In this document: positions 29,778 to 39,323 of the stretch, one piece after another
How positions within the stretch are numbered: position 1 is the stretch's first letter
Layout: each line of letters starts with the position of its first letter
Origin: UBA2334 sp964396895
GTDB taxonomy: Bacteria > Pseudomonadota > Gammaproteobacteria > Burkholderiales > Burkholderiaceae_C
Assembly: GCA_964396895.1 (NCBI GenBank)
Contig: CAYNGJ010000021.1
Location: 11,428 to 75,427 of the forward strand
Direction of reading: 5' to 3'
DNA length: 64,000 nt
Notes under the pieces: generated by a model
Databases searched by the model: none
Told to the model about the DNA's origin: nothing
Seen by the model: the letters and a program-made list of their open reading frames with translations, nothing else
Made by a program: the position numbers and the translations under genes

Positions 29778-30323
29778 TCAGGGCTCCAATTGCATCAACC
29801 GCTGGTTGATTTCTTCGGAAAAACGGTCAACAAACATGAGTGCGCGCACATGGACCGCTGCGGCCTCCGCCCGCTGTGCGCGGGGCAGCTCAGAGGGCTC
29901 AGCCAGTTGCTGCGCCACTTGCTCCAGGCGCTGCCGTCGGGCGGCACGGGTGCGTGCCAACAACGCATCCAGCGTGTCCGCGTCATCTTGGGACGCTTCC
30001 AGCTCTTCGCGCCACGCCATTTGCTGCATCAGAAAGTCGGTGGGCATGGCCGTGTTGCGCTCGGCATTCACGGGCGCACCCCAGCGCTCGCACAGATAGG
30101 CCGCCCGCTTCACGGGGTCTTTCAAACGCTGGTAGGCCTCGTTGATGCGGACCGACCACTGCATGGCCAGGCGCTGCGACGCCGCGCCCTGCGCGGCAAA
30201 GCGGTCGGGATGGGTCTCGCGCAGCAGTTCTTTCCACTGCGCATCAAGCGTGCTGGCGTCCTGGGCGTATTGCTCAGGCAGGCCGAACAGGTCGAAGTCA
30301 GAGGCTTGAAGGTTCAATGTCAT
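29778..30323 (-). CDS. hscB: J-domain co-chaperone HscB
   Basis: 181 residues. J domain at 1-80 with the HPD motif in LLRETHPDRFAAQG, preceded by FDLFGLPEQYAQD; the C-terminal helical domain binds IscU. It delivers IscU to HscA and stimulates its ATPase. It sits 78 bases after iscA, between the scaffold and chaperone genes as in E. coli. Confidence 0.95.
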   Translation of the reverse strand: MTLNLQASDFDLFGLPEQYAQDASTLDAQWKELLRETHPDRFAAQGAASQRLAMQWSVRINEAYQRLKDPVKRAAYLCERWGAPVNAERNTAMPTDFLMQQMAWREELEASQDDADTLDALLARTRAARRQRLEQVAQQLAEPSELPRAQRAEAAAVHVRALMFVDRFSEEINQRLMQLEP

Positions 30324-30401
30324 GGCGTGGATGCGGGTGAAAGGTGTTCAGCATACAAAGGAAACCCAACACCCGCCTGGCGGCAAGACCACAGCGCTGG
30401 C

Positions 30402-30725
30402 TCAAACCCGGAAAGACTCACCGCACCCGCATTTGTCCCGCTCGTTGGGGTTGCTGAAGCGAAACCCCTCGTTCAAGCCTTCCCGTACAAAGTCGAGGTG
30501 GGTGCCGTCAATGTAAGCCAGGCTCTTGGGGTCCACCAGCACGGTGACACCGTTGCTCTCGAACACCACATCCTCGGGGGCTTGCTCGTCCGCATATTCC
30601 AGCTTGTAGGCCAGTCCGGAGCACCCGGTGGTTTTGACACCCAGGCGCACGCCCACACCCTTGCCACGGCGGCTCAGGTAGCGGGTGACGTGCCGCGCTG
30701 CGGCTTCGGTGAGAGTGACGGCCAT
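30402..30725 (-). CDS. iscA: A-type Fe-S carrier IscA
   Basis: 107 residues. The three conserved cysteines are in TGCSGLAYKLEYAD and near the end in KCGCGESF. It carries clusters or iron to target proteins. It begins two bases after the iscU stop, so the pair is tightly coupled. Confidence 0.95.
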   Translation of the reverse strand: MAVTLTEAAARHVTRYLSRRGKGVGVRLGVKTTGCSGLAYKLEYADEQAPEDVVFESNGVTVLVDPKSLAYIDGTHLDFVREGLNEGFRFSNPNERDKCGCGESFRV

Positions 30726-30727
30726 GG

Positions 30728-31114
30728 TCAGTGCGTTTGCTTTTTGCGGTAGTCATCCACGGCGGCCTTGATGGCATCTTCTGCCAGGATGGAGCAATGG
30801 ATTTTGACGGGTGGCAGGGCCAATTCTTCGGCAATCTGGCTGTTTTTCAGGGCCGCCGCCTCGTCCAGTGTTTTGCCCTTGACCCATTCGGTCACCAGCG
30901 AGCTGGACGCAATGGCAGAACCGCAGCCATAGGTTTTGAAGCGGGCGTCTTCAATCACACCCGTGGTGGGATTGACCTTGATCTGCAGCTTCATCACGTC
31001 GCCGCAGGCCGGTGCGCCCACCATGCCGGTGCCCACCGAATCGTCACCTTTGTCAAAGCTGCCCACGTTGCGGGGGTTTTCGTAGTGGTCAACCACTTTT
31101 TCAGAATAAGCCAT
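30728..31114 (-). CDS. iscU: Fe-S cluster scaffold IscU
   Basis: 128 residues. Cluster ligands GAPACGDVMKLQI, TYGCGSAIASSS and PPVKIHCSILAEDA with Asp in the usual place; LPPVKIH is the HscA recognition motif. It receives sulfur from IscS and assembles the cluster. It lies 12 bases after iscS. Confidence 0.96.
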   Translation of the reverse strand: MAYSEKVVDHYENPRNVGSFDKGDDSVGTGMVGAPACGDVMKLQIKVNPTTGVIEDARFKTYGCGSAIASSSLVTEWVKGKTLDEAAALKNSQIAEELALPPVKIHCSILAEDAIKAAVDDYRKKQTH

Positions 31115-31126
31115 GGTGTTTCTCCT

Positions 31127-32344
31127 TCAATGTGCTGCCCACTGGATGGTGGACAGGTCAACGCCGTCTTTGAACATCTCCCACAGGGGAGACAGCTCAC
31201 GCAACTTGGCCACGTTTTCGCGGATGGTGGCGATGGCGTAATCGATTTCCGCTTCGGTGGTCCAGCGCCCGATGGTCATGCGCAGGCTGCTGTGGGCCAA
31301 CTCGTCGCTGCGGCCCAAGGCGCGCAGCACGTAGCTCGGCTCCAAGCTGGCGCTGGTGCAAGCCGAGCCACTGGAAACTGCCAGGCCTTTGATGCCCATG
31401 ATCAGCGACTCGCCTTCCACATAGTTGAAGCTCATGTTCAGGTTGTGGGGCACGCGCTGGGTGTCGTGTCCATTGATGAACACCTCCTCCATGCCCTGCA
31501 ACCCCGTGAGCAGCCTGTCGTGCAGCGCACGGATGCGCTGGTTTTCTTCGTGCATTTCGGCCTTGGCAATGCGATAGGCCTCGCCCATGCCCACACACTG
31601 GTGAGTGGGCAACGTGCCCGAGCGCATGCCGCGCTCGTGTCCACCGCCGTGCATCTGCGCTTCAATGCGGATGCGGGGCTTGCGCCGCACATACAAGGCG
31701 CCAATGCCCTTGGGGCCATAGGTCTTGTGGCTGGTCAGGCTCATCAGGTCCACGGGCAGGGTTTTCAGGTCAACGTCCACACGGCCAGTGGCTTGGGCCG
31801 CATCCACATGGAAGATCACGCCCTTGGCGCGGCAAATGTTGCCAATGGCCGCAATGTCTTGAATGACCCCGATTTCGTTGTTCACGAACATCACGCTGGC
31901 CAGGATGGTGTCGGGCCGAATGGCCGCTTCAAACGCCGCCAGGTCCAGCAAACCGTCGGCCTGAACGTTGAGGTAGGTGACCTCAAAGCCCTGGCGCTCC
32001 AGCTCGCGCATGGTGTCCAGCACGGCCTTGTGCTCGGTTTTCACGGTGATGAGGTGCTTGCCCTTGCCTTGGTAGAAATGGGCCGCACCTTTGAGGGCCA
32101 GGTTATTGGACTCGGTGGCGCCACTGGTCCACACGATTTCGCGGGGGTCGGCACCGATGAGGTCGGCCACCTGTTCACGTGCGGTTTCGACGGCTTTTTC
32201 AGCCTCCCAGCCCCAAGCGTGGCTGCGCGAGGCGGGGTTGCCGAAATGCTCGCGCAACCAAGGAATCATGGCATCCACCACCCGCGGGTCGCAGGGATTG
32301 GTGGCGCTGTAGTCCATGTAAATGGGGAAGTGCGGTGTGGTCAT
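31127..32344 (-). CDS. iscS: Cysteine desulfurase IscS
   Basis: 405 residues from ATG at 32344 (MTTPHFPIYMDYSATNPCDP). PLP lysine in SLTSHKTYGPKGIGALYVR and the mobile catalytic cysteine loop SSGSACTSASLEPSYVLRAL. It provides sulfur for Fe-S clusters, thiamine and tRNA thiolation. The frame extends 49 codons upstream without conservation. It follows iscR at 115 bases. Confidence 0.96.
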   Translation of the reverse strand: MTTPHFPIYMDYSATNPCDPRVVDAMIPWLREHFGNPASRSHAWGWEAEKAVETAREQVADLIGADPREIVWTSGATESNNLALKGAAHFYQGKGKHLITVKTEHKAVLDTMRELERQGFEVTYLNVQADGLLDLAAFEAAIRPDTILASVMFVNNEIGVIQDIAAIGNICRAKGVIFHVDAAQATGRVDVDLKTLPVDLMSLTSHKTYGPKGIGALYVRRKPRIRIEAQMHGGGHERGMRSGTLPTHQCVGMGEAYRIAKAEMHEENQRIRALHDRLLTGLQGMEEVFINGHDTQRVPHNLNMSFNYVEGESLIMGIKGLAVSSGSACTSASLEPSYVLRALGRSDELAHSSLRMTIGRWTTEAEIDYAIATIRENVAKLRELSPLWEMFKDGVDLSTIQWAAH

Positions 32345-32459
32345 GGCAATGGAACGTGAGTGATCGGGTGGGGTGCCGGACTGGGGCGCACACATGGCAC
32401 GCCGCAGTACATGCCGCAACCTGCGGCCAAGCACCAACGGTGAAAATACCTGGCCGCGC

Positions 32460-32996
32460 TCAGGCCTTGGACAAACTGGCGCCCAGGGCAAACACCGAGT
32501 TCGGCGCGTTCACCCGCATGGGCTTGAGCACGGGGTTGGCCGAAATGGCCCGCTTGATGAGCGGGGCATTCTCCACCACCAAGCCCTTGGCCAACTGCTC
32601 GTCCACCAATTTTTGCAGGCTCACCGAGTCCAAAAAATCGACCATTTTCTGGTTCAGCGCAGACCAGAGCTCGTGCGTCATGCAACGGCTGCCCTCGCCG
32701 TGGCAGTTTTCCTTGCCGCCGCATTGGGTGGCGTCGATGGGCTCGTCCACCGACACGATGATGTCGGCCACGGTGATGTCACTGGCCTTGCGGCCCAAGG
32801 TGTAACCGCCACCCGGTCCACGAGTGGACTCGACCAACTCGTGGCGGCGCAACTTGCCAAACAGCTGCTCCAAGTATGAAAGTGAAATGTGCTGGCGCTG
32901 GCTGATGGCCGCAAGTGTGACGGGCCCACTGCTCTGGCGCAGGGCCAAATCGATCATGGCGGTGACCGCGAAGCGGCCTTTGGTGGTGAGGCGCAT
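32460..32996 (-). CDS. iscR: Fe-S cluster-sensing Rrf2 regulator IscR
   Basis: 178 residues from ATG at 32996 (MRLTTKGRFAVTAMIDLAL). Winged-helix domain with RQHISLSYLEQLFGKLRRH and the three [2Fe-2S] cysteines in CGGKENCHGEGSRC. Holo-IscR represses its own operon when cluster supply is sufficient. It heads the whole isc cluster, and a matching binding site lies upstream at 33108-33134. Confidence 0.95.
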   Translation of the reverse strand: MRLTTKGRFAVTAMIDLALRQSSGPVTLAAISQRQHISLSYLEQLFGKLRRHELVESTRGPGGGYTLGRKASDITVADIIVSVDEPIDATQCGGKENCHGEGSRCMTHELWSALNQKMVDFLDSVSLQKLVDEQLAKGLVVENAPLIKRAISANPVLKPMRVNAPNSVFALGASLSKA

Positions 32997-33107
32997 GTCA
33001 AACTCCTGTGGGTTGACTCGATTGATCAGGGTTGGCGCACCCAAGGCGCACCGTCGCTTTGCTCCACCCATCCCCCGGCCTGTGGCCGCGTATCTCCTCG
33101 GGAGGCA

Positions 33108-33134
33108 AATCTTGACTATTTCTGTCAAGTATAC
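33108..33134 (-). promoter_or_regulatory. IscR-type promoter/operator of the isc cluster
   Basis: On the minus strand the sequence ATACTTGACAGAAATAGTCA overlaps a -35 TTGACA and forms the inverted repeat CTTGAC-N7-GTCAAG (33111-33129). It resembles the E. coli type 1 IscR site in layout. It lies about 110 bases before iscR. Confidence 0.65.
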
Positions 33135-33280
33135 ACCAATTCCCCAGTGTTTTAGTAGGCATTGTAACGCGGGCAGGCACGGGACTCGCCACCGAACAGC
33201 CCACGTCTCGCCCGGAATCTTCACGATTGTTTTAAATAAAAATGCCGCTCAGCGCTTGTTCTTCGGTGATTTTTAGCTAT

Positions 33281-35419
33281 TCATTTGTATGACACCAACG
33301 CCACCACGTTGTCGTGCCCAGGGCCGCCAAAAGCCTGCTCCTTGAGCACCGCCAGTTGGTCGCGCACCTTGGCCGCCTGCTCGAATTCCAGATTGCGGGC
33401 GTGCTCCAGCATGAGCTTCTCCAGCCGTTTGATTTCTTTGGCCACGTCCTTCTCACTCATGGCCTCGGCTGCCAGGCGCTGCTGCGTTTCCTGGGCCAGT
33501 TTCTCGGCATCTTGACCCGCCTTTTCGCTGTACACCCCGTCAATCAAATCTTTGATGCGCTTGGTGATGGTGCGCGGCGTGATGCCATGGGCCAGGTTGA
33601 AAGCCACTTGCTTGGTGCGGCGGCGTTCGGTTTCGCCCATGGCCAGCTTCATGGAATTGGTGATGCGGTCGGCGTACAGAATGGCTTTGCCATTGACGTT
33701 GCGCGCCGCCCGGCCAATGGTCTGGATGAGCGAGCGTTCAGAGCGCAAAAAGCCTTCTTTGTCCGCGTCCAAAATGGCAATGAGCGACACCTCGGGCAAG
33801 TCAATACCCTCGCGCAGCAGGTTGATGCCCACCAGCACGTCGAAGGCGCCCAAGCGCAAGTCGCGCAAAATTTCCACCCGTTCCACCGTGTCCACATCGC
33901 TGTGGATGTAGCGCACCTTCACCCCGTTTTCGCTCAGGTAATCGGTCAGCTGCTCGGCCATGCGCTTGGTCAGCACGGTGATCAGCACGCGCTCGTTTTT
34001 CTCCACCCGGATGCGGATTTCCTGCAGCACGTCGTCCACCTGGTGGGTGGCGGGGCGCACTTCCACTTCGGGGTCCACCAGGCCAGTGGGGCGCACCAGT
34101 TGCTCCACCACCTGGCCGGAGTGGGTTTTTTCGTAATCGGCGGGCGTGGCCGTGACGAAAATGGTTTGGCGCATGCGCTGCTCAAACTCCTGCAGCTGCA
34201 AAGGCCGGTTGTCCAGCGCACTGGGCAGGCGAAAGCCGTATTCCACCAGCGTGGTTTTGCGGGCGCGGTCGCCGTTGTACATGCCGCCCAGCTGGCCCAT
34301 CATGACGTGGCTCTCGTCCAAAAACATCAGCGCATTGGCCGGCATGTAGTCGGTCAGGGTGGACGGCGGCTCGCCCGGCGCAGCCCCGCTGAGGTGTCGG
34401 GTGTAGTTCTCAATGCCCTTGCAGTGGCCCACTTCGCTCAGCATCTCCAGGTCAAACCGGGTGCGCTGCTCCAGGCGCTGGGCTTCCACCAGCTTGCCCA
34501 TGCCCAGCAACTCGGCCAAGCGGGTGCGCAGCTCTTCCTTGATGGTTTCCACAGCGGCAAGCACCTGCTCGCGCGGGGTGACGTAGTGGCTGCTGGGGTA
34601 GACCGTGAAGCGCGGAATTTTCTGGCGAATGCGTCCTGTGAGCGGGTCAAACAACATCAAGGCTTCGACTTCGTCATCAAACAGTTCGATGCGCACCGCC
34701 AGCTCGGAGTGCTCGGCTGGGAACACGTCAATGGTGTCGCCGCGCACGCGGAACTTGCCACGTGAAAACTCCATGTCGTTGCGCTGGTACTGCATGCGCA
34801 CCAGCTGGGCAATCACGTCGCGCTGGCCAAATTTGTCGCCCACGCGCAGCGTCATCACCATTTGGTGGTAGCTCTCGGGCTTGCCAATGCCGTAAATGGC
34901 CGACACCGTGGCGACGATCACCACGTCTTTGCGCTCCAGCAGGCTTTTGGTGCAGCTCAGGCGCATCTGCTCGATGTGCTCGTTGATGGCGCTGTCTTTT
35001 TCAATGAACAAGTCGCGCTGTGGCACGTAGGCCTCGGGCTGGTAGTAGTCGTAATAACTGACGAAATACTCCACCGCGTTTTTGGGGAAAAATTCGCGGA
35101 ACTCGCTGTACAGCTGCGCGGCCAGCGTTTTGTTGGGGGCAAACACAATGGCCGGGCGACCCATGCGGGCGATGACGTTGGCCATGGTGAAGGTTTTGCC
35201 CGAACCGGTCACCCCCAGCAAGGTCTGAAACAGCTCACCGTCGTTCAGCCCCTCCACCAGCTGGGCAATGGCTGTTGGCTGATCGCCCGCAGGCGGGTAA
35301 GGCATGAACAGCTCGAACGGAGAACCGTCGAAGCAGACAAATTCGCCTTCTGGCTGCACCTCGGGCTCAACCGGGGCCAAGGGCGCGTCGGCACCAAGGG
35401 GAAGATGATGGGCGGTCAT
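33281..35419 (-). CDS. uvrB: Excinuclease ABC subunit B
   Basis: 712 residues from ATG at 35419; 31 upstream codons in frame overlap the divergent promoter. Helicase motifs: Walker A GVTGSGKTFTMANV, the beta-hairpin YYDYYQPEAYVP that probes damage, DESHVMMGQ, and motif VI QTIGRAARN. The C-terminal UVR domain (LEHARNLEFEQAAKVRDQL) binds UvrC. It verifies lesions in nucleotide excision repair. It is divergent from the aminotransferase gene with 133 bases between starts. Confidence 0.97.
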   Translation of the reverse strand: MTAHHLPLGADAPLAPVEPEVQPEGEFVCFDGSPFELFMPYPPAGDQPTAIAQLVEGLNDGELFQTLLGVTGSGKTFTMANVIARMGRPAIVFAPNKTLAAQLYSEFREFFPKNAVEYFVSYYDYYQPEAYVPQRDLFIEKDSAINEHIEQMRLSCTKSLLERKDVVIVATVSAIYGIGKPESYHQMVMTLRVGDKFGQRDVIAQLVRMQYQRNDMEFSRGKFRVRGDTIDVFPAEHSELAVRIELFDDEVEALMLFDPLTGRIRQKIPRFTVYPSSHYVTPREQVLAAVETIKEELRTRLAELLGMGKLVEAQRLEQRTRFDLEMLSEVGHCKGIENYTRHLSGAAPGEPPSTLTDYMPANALMFLDESHVMMGQLGGMYNGDRARKTTLVEYGFRLPSALDNRPLQLQEFEQRMRQTIFVTATPADYEKTHSGQVVEQLVRPTGLVDPEVEVRPATHQVDDVLQEIRIRVEKNERVLITVLTKRMAEQLTDYLSENGVKVRYIHSDVDTVERVEILRDLRLGAFDVLVGINLLREGIDLPEVSLIAILDADKEGFLRSERSLIQTIGRAARNVNGKAILYADRITNSMKLAMGETERRRTKQVAFNLAHGITPRTITKRIKDLIDGVYSEKAGQDAEKLAQETQQRLAAEAMSEKDVAKEIKRLEKLMLEHARNLEFEQAAKVRDQLAVLKEQAFGGPGHDNVVALVSYK

Positions 35420-35552
35420 GGAATGCTCTTTTTGGCCAACATCGGGCGCGCCCGGGCGGGCAGCCCGGTAAAATTTGTGCTGAACCAGCAAGCCTAACCC
35501 AGCCCGGGCCAAGATGCTGCCTCTCCGTCAAACCTCCACAGGATTCAACTCC

Positions 35553-36761
35553 ATGTCTTTGTTCTCCGCCGTCGAAATGGCCCCCCGCGACCCCATCCTG
35601 GGTCTGAACGAGCAATATAACGCCGATGCCAACCCCAACAAGGTCAACCTCGGCGTCGGCGTCTATTTCGACGACAACGGCAAACTGCCGCTGCTGCAGT
35701 GTGTGCAAGCCGCCGAGCACACCATGATGGAAAAGCCCACCGCCCGTGGCTACCTGCCCATCGACGGCATCGCCGCCTACGACGCCGCCGTCAAGGCCCT
35801 GGTGTTCGGCGCCGACTCTGACGTGGTGAAAGCCGGCCGCGTGGCCACGGTGCAAGCCATTGGCGGCACTGGCGGCCTGAAAATCGGTGCCGACTTTCTG
35901 AAAAAAGTCAGCCCCAGCGCCAAGGTGCTGATTTCCGACCCCAGCTGGGAAAACCACCGTGCGCTGTTCACCAACGCCGGCTTCGTGGTGGAAACCTACC
36001 CTTACTTTGACCAGAGCGCCAACGGCGGCCTGGGCGGCATCAACTTTGACGGCATGCTGGCCGCGCTGAACGCCGCAGAAGCCGGCACCATCGTTCTGCT
36101 GCACGCCTGCTGCCACAACCCCACGGGTTACGACATCAGCGCCGCCCAGTGGGACCAGGTGATTGCTGCTGTGAAATCCCGCAACCTGACCGCCTTCCTC
36201 GACATGGCCTACCAAGGCTTTGGCTACGGCATTGCCGAGGACGGTGCGGTCATCGGCAAGTTCGTGGCCGCTGGCCTGAACATTTTTGTGTCCACCAGCT
36301 TCTCCAAGAGCTTCAGCCTGTACGGCGAGCGCGTGGGCGCACTCAGCGTGGTGGGCAGCAGCAAGGAAGAAACCGACCGCGTGCTCAGCCAACTCAAAAT
36401 TGCCATCCGCACCAACTACTCCAACCCACCCACCCACGGTGGTGCCATCGTGGCCGCTGTGCTGAACAACCCCGAGCTGCGCGCCCAGTGGGAAGGCGAA
36501 CTGGGCGAGATGCGCGTGCGCATCAAAGCCATGCGCCAAAAGCTGGTCGATGGCCTGAAGGCCGCCGGCGTGACCAAGGACATGAGCTTTATCACCACCC
36601 AAATCGGCATGTTCAGCTACTCTGGCCTGTCCAAAGACCAAATGGTGCGCCTGCGCTCTGAATTTGGCGTGTACGGCACCGACACGGGTCGCATGTGCGT
36701 GGCGGCACTGAACAGCAAAAACATAGACTACGTCTGCCAAGCCATCGCCAAGGTGGTCTGA
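35553..36761 (+). CDS. Aromatic amino acid/aspartate aminotransferase
   Basis: 402 residues from ATG at 35553 (MSLFSAVEMAPRDPILGLNE). Fold-type I class with SDPSWENHRALF, HACCHNPTGYDISAAQW, PLP lysine in STSFSKSFSLYGERVGAL, and RMCVAALN with the carboxylate-binding arginine. It transfers amino groups between aspartate or aromatic amino acids and 2-oxoglutarate; tyrB versus aspC cannot be decided. Its strong purine-rich codon pattern suggests high expression. Confidence 0.95.
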   Translation: MSLFSAVEMAPRDPILGLNEQYNADANPNKVNLGVGVYFDDNGKLPLLQCVQAAEHTMMEKPTARGYLPIDGIAAYDAAVKALVFGADSDVVKAGRVATVQAIGGTGGLKIGADFLKKVSPSAKVLISDPSWENHRALFTNAGFVVETYPYFDQSANGGLGGINFDGMLAALNAAEAGTIVLLHACCHNPTGYDISAAQWDQVIAAVKSRNLTAFLDMAYQGFGYGIAEDGAVIGKFVAAGLNIFVSTSFSKSFSLYGERVGALSVVGSSKEETDRVLSQLKIAIRTNYSNPPTHGGAIVAAVLNNPELRAQWEGELGEMRVRIKAMRQKLVDGLKAAGVTKDMSFITTQIGMFSYSGLSKDQMVRLRSEFGVYGTDTGRMCVAALNSKNIDYVCQAIAKVV

Positions 36762-36933
36762 CAACACCCGCCGCCGCCAGAAGCCCCTGTCAGACACGGG
36801 CAAGTGATTGCAGCCAGCGCCCGGCTTGCAGACACCTGACGGCGGCACGCCATTTTGGGTATTGCCTGCGCGACATGACTTGAGGTCGCAGGCCTGTTAT
36901 ATTGCACTGCAACATTTTTTCAGGAATGCCCTC

Positions 36934-38616
36934 ATGCTCTACCAAATTTACGACACACAACGTTCCCTGATGGAGCCCTTTGCAGACCTGGCACAAACGG
37001 CGTCCAAGGTCTTCAGCAACCCCTTGCTGCCCTTCAGCCACCTGCCCATGGCGCAACGCATCTCTGCAGCGTACGACGTGTTTTACCGTCTGGGCAAGGA
37101 CTACGAGAAGCCGGAATTTGGCATTCGCGCGGTCGATGTCGATGGGGTGGATGTGGCCATCCACGAGCGCATCGAGATGGACAAACCATTTTGTGAGTTG
37201 CGCCGTTTCAAGCGTTTTTCTGACGACACCGCCACCCTGAGCAAGCTCAAAGGTCAGCCCGCTGTGCTGATCGTGGCGCCACTGTCCGGGCACTACGCCA
37301 CGTTGTTGCGTGACACCGTCAAGACCATGCTGAAAGACCACAAGGTGTACATCACCGACTGGAAAAACGCTCGCTTGGTCCCTGTGGAGAGTGGTGAGTT
37401 CCACCTAGACGACTATGTCAACTATGTGCAGGAGTTCATTCGCCACCTGCAGGGCCAGTACGGCAACTGCCACGTGATGAGCGTGTGCCAGCCCACGGTT
37501 CCCGTGATGGCCGCTGTCTCGCTGATGGCCTCGCGTGGCGAAACCACACCGCTGTCCATGACCATGATGGGCGGCCCGCTGGACGCCCGCAAGTCTCCCA
37601 CCGCGGTGAACGACCTGGCCACCCAGCGCAGCATCGAATGGTTTGAAAACAACGTGATTTTCCGCGTGCCCAGCGGCTTTCCAGGGGCAGGACGCAAGGT
37701 CTACCCCGGCTTTCTGCAGCACACCGGCTTCGTCGCCATGAACCCGGACAAACACCTGACCAGTCATTACGACTACTTCAAGGACCTGATCAAGGGCGAC
37801 CACGAAAGCAGCGAAGCTCACCGCAAGTTCTATGACGAGTACAACGCCGTGCTGGACATGGACGCGGATTACTACCTGGAAACCATTCAGACCGTTTTCC
37901 GCGAATTCAAGCTGGTCAACGGCACTTGGGACGTGAAGAACCCTCAAGGCGTGCCCGAGCGCGTTCGCCCACAGGACATCACCACCACCGCACTGCTGTC
38001 CGTGGAAGGCGAGTTTGACGACATCTCCGGCGCTGGCCAATCGGAAGCCGCACACAGCATGTGCACGGGCATTCCCGACAACATGTGCCTGCACTACGAA
38101 GCCAAAGGCGCTGGCCACTACGGCATTTTCAGTGGCCGCCGCTGGCGCGAGAACGTGTACCCTGTGGTCAAGCAATTCATCCTGGACCACTCACTGGCTG
38201 CCGCCAGCAAAACACCCAAAGCCGCCAACCCGGCCGTGGCCCAAGCGGCCCCTGTGGCCATGGCACCCACCCCTGTCAAAGTGGTGGCATCCAAGCCCAA
38301 AGCCAAGCCTGCAGTGGCGGAGGTGACCCAGCCTTCCCCCGTCAAGTCAGCGCCTGTGGCGGCACCCGTCGTCCCCCCCAAGGCCGAGGTGGTGGTCGCG
38401 GCAGCGGTGACAACAGCCGAGGCCAAACCGGTCAAGCCAGGTACTGCCCGCAAATCCAAGGTGCCCGCAACGGTCCGTGCCACGCCTGTGGCCGTGGTGA
38501 CCGCTGCACCCGTCGTCGTGGCACCGGCGGCGGCGACTGTGACCGCTGCAACTGCAACACCTGCGCCTGTTGTGACGGAAACCGCCCCAGCAGAAGCCGC
38601 CGTGGTCAAGTCCTGA
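36934..38616 (+). CDS. phaZ: Intracellular polyhydroxybutyrate depolymerase with Ala/Pro/Lys-rich tail
   Basis: 560 residues from ATG at 36934. Residues 1-420 match intracellular PhaZ of Ralstonia/Cupriavidus: N-terminal MLYQIYDTQRSLMEPFADLA and the cysteine nucleophile in MSVCQPTVPVMAAVSLM, where most esterases have serine. The catalytic His is in EAKGAGHYGIFSGRRWRENV (part). It mobilises stored PHB. The last 130 residues or so are low complexity, dominated by Ala, Pro, Val, Thr and Lys (KVVASKPKAKPAVAEV), well beyond the usual length of about 420. The tail recalls DNA- or granule-binding proteins such as PhaM; its role is inferred. Confidence 0.92.
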   Translation: MLYQIYDTQRSLMEPFADLAQTASKVFSNPLLPFSHLPMAQRISAAYDVFYRLGKDYEKPEFGIRAVDVDGVDVAIHERIEMDKPFCELRRFKRFSDDTATLSKLKGQPAVLIVAPLSGHYATLLRDTVKTMLKDHKVYITDWKNARLVPVESGEFHLDDYVNYVQEFIRHLQGQYGNCHVMSVCQPTVPVMAAVSLMASRGETTPLSMTMMGGPLDARKSPTAVNDLATQRSIEWFENNVIFRVPSGFPGAGRKVYPGFLQHTGFVAMNPDKHLTSHYDYFKDLIKGDHESSEAHRKFYDEYNAVLDMDADYYLETIQTVFREFKLVNGTWDVKNPQGVPERVRPQDITTTALLSVEGEFDDISGAGQSEAAHSMCTGIPDNMCLHYEAKGAGHYGIFSGRRWRENVYPVVKQFILDHSLAAASKTPKAANPAVAQAAPVAMAPTPVKVVASKPKAKPAVAEVTQPSPVKSAPVAAPVVPPKAEVVVAAAVTTAEAKPVKPGTARKSKVPATVRATPVAVVTAAPVVVAPAAATVTAATATPAPVVTETAPAEAAVVKS

Positions 38617-38635
38617 GCGGTGCACGGGCGGGAAC

Positions 38636-39319
38636 TTGGGCGATCGATCCCCTGAGGTGCCAGACCCGCTGACCGAGCGGGTTTTGGCAGCCCTGCCCCA
38701 GACACAATGCACCCGCTGCGGCTACCCCGATTGCCGGGCGTATGCAGAAGCGGTGGTGCGCGAGGGGGTGCCCATCAACCAATGCCCACCGGGCGGTGCC
38801 GAGGGCATTCGACGCCTGGCCAAGCTCACCGGTCGTGCGGCGCTGCCGCTGAACACCGAGCACGGCACCGAAGGCCCCCGGCTGCTGATGTGGATTGACG
38901 AAGACTGGTGCATTGGCTGCACGCTGTGCATCAAAGCCTGCCCCACCGACGCGATCGTGGGCACGCACAAGCGCATGCACACCATCATTGAGCCCTGGTG
39001 CACCGGGTGCGAACTGTGTTTGCCCGTTTGCCCAGTGGACTGCATCCACACCGACGTGGCCTCTGGCGAGCAAACTGGGTGGTCTGCATGGTCGGGACAA
39101 CAAGCCCAGATCGCTCGTGATCGATATGAATTTCGCAGCATCCGAATCAATCAGGAACAGCGAGAGCACCAAAAAAAGCTTGAAGAACGGGCCGCCGAAA
39201 AGCTCAGCAACCTCGCGGAACACTCTCACCACACCGACCCTGTGGTGCTGGACAAAAAACGCCAAGTGATTGAAGCTGCCATTGCACGGGCCAGAGCCCG
39301 CCAGCAAACAGAGGGCTGA
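38636..39319 (+). CDS. RnfB-like iron-sulfur electron-transfer protein
   Basis: 227 residues from a TTG at 38636; a GTG at 38657 is the alternative, and no ATG is near. The N-terminal 4Fe-4S domain has CTRCGYPDCRAYAEAV and CPPGG, followed by two ferredoxin clusters CIGCTLCIKACP and CTGCELCLPVCP. The last 70 residues are charged and helical, probably coiled coil. It lacks the RnfB membrane helix, and no other rnf genes are present, so it resembles the stand-alone RnfB-like ferredoxins of betaproteobacteria. The electron partner is unknown. Confidence 0.85.
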   Translation: MGDRSPEVPDPLTERVLAALPQTQCTRCGYPDCRAYAEAVVREGVPINQCPPGGAEGIRRLAKLTGRAALPLNTEHGTEGPRLLMWIDEDWCIGCTLCIKACPTDAIVGTHKRMHTIIEPWCTGCELCLPVCPVDCIHTDVASGEQTGWSAWSGQQAQIARDRYEFRSIRINQEQREHQKKLEERAAEKLSNLAEHSHHTDPVVLDKKRQVIEAAIARARARQQTEG

Positions 39320-39323
39320 TCGG

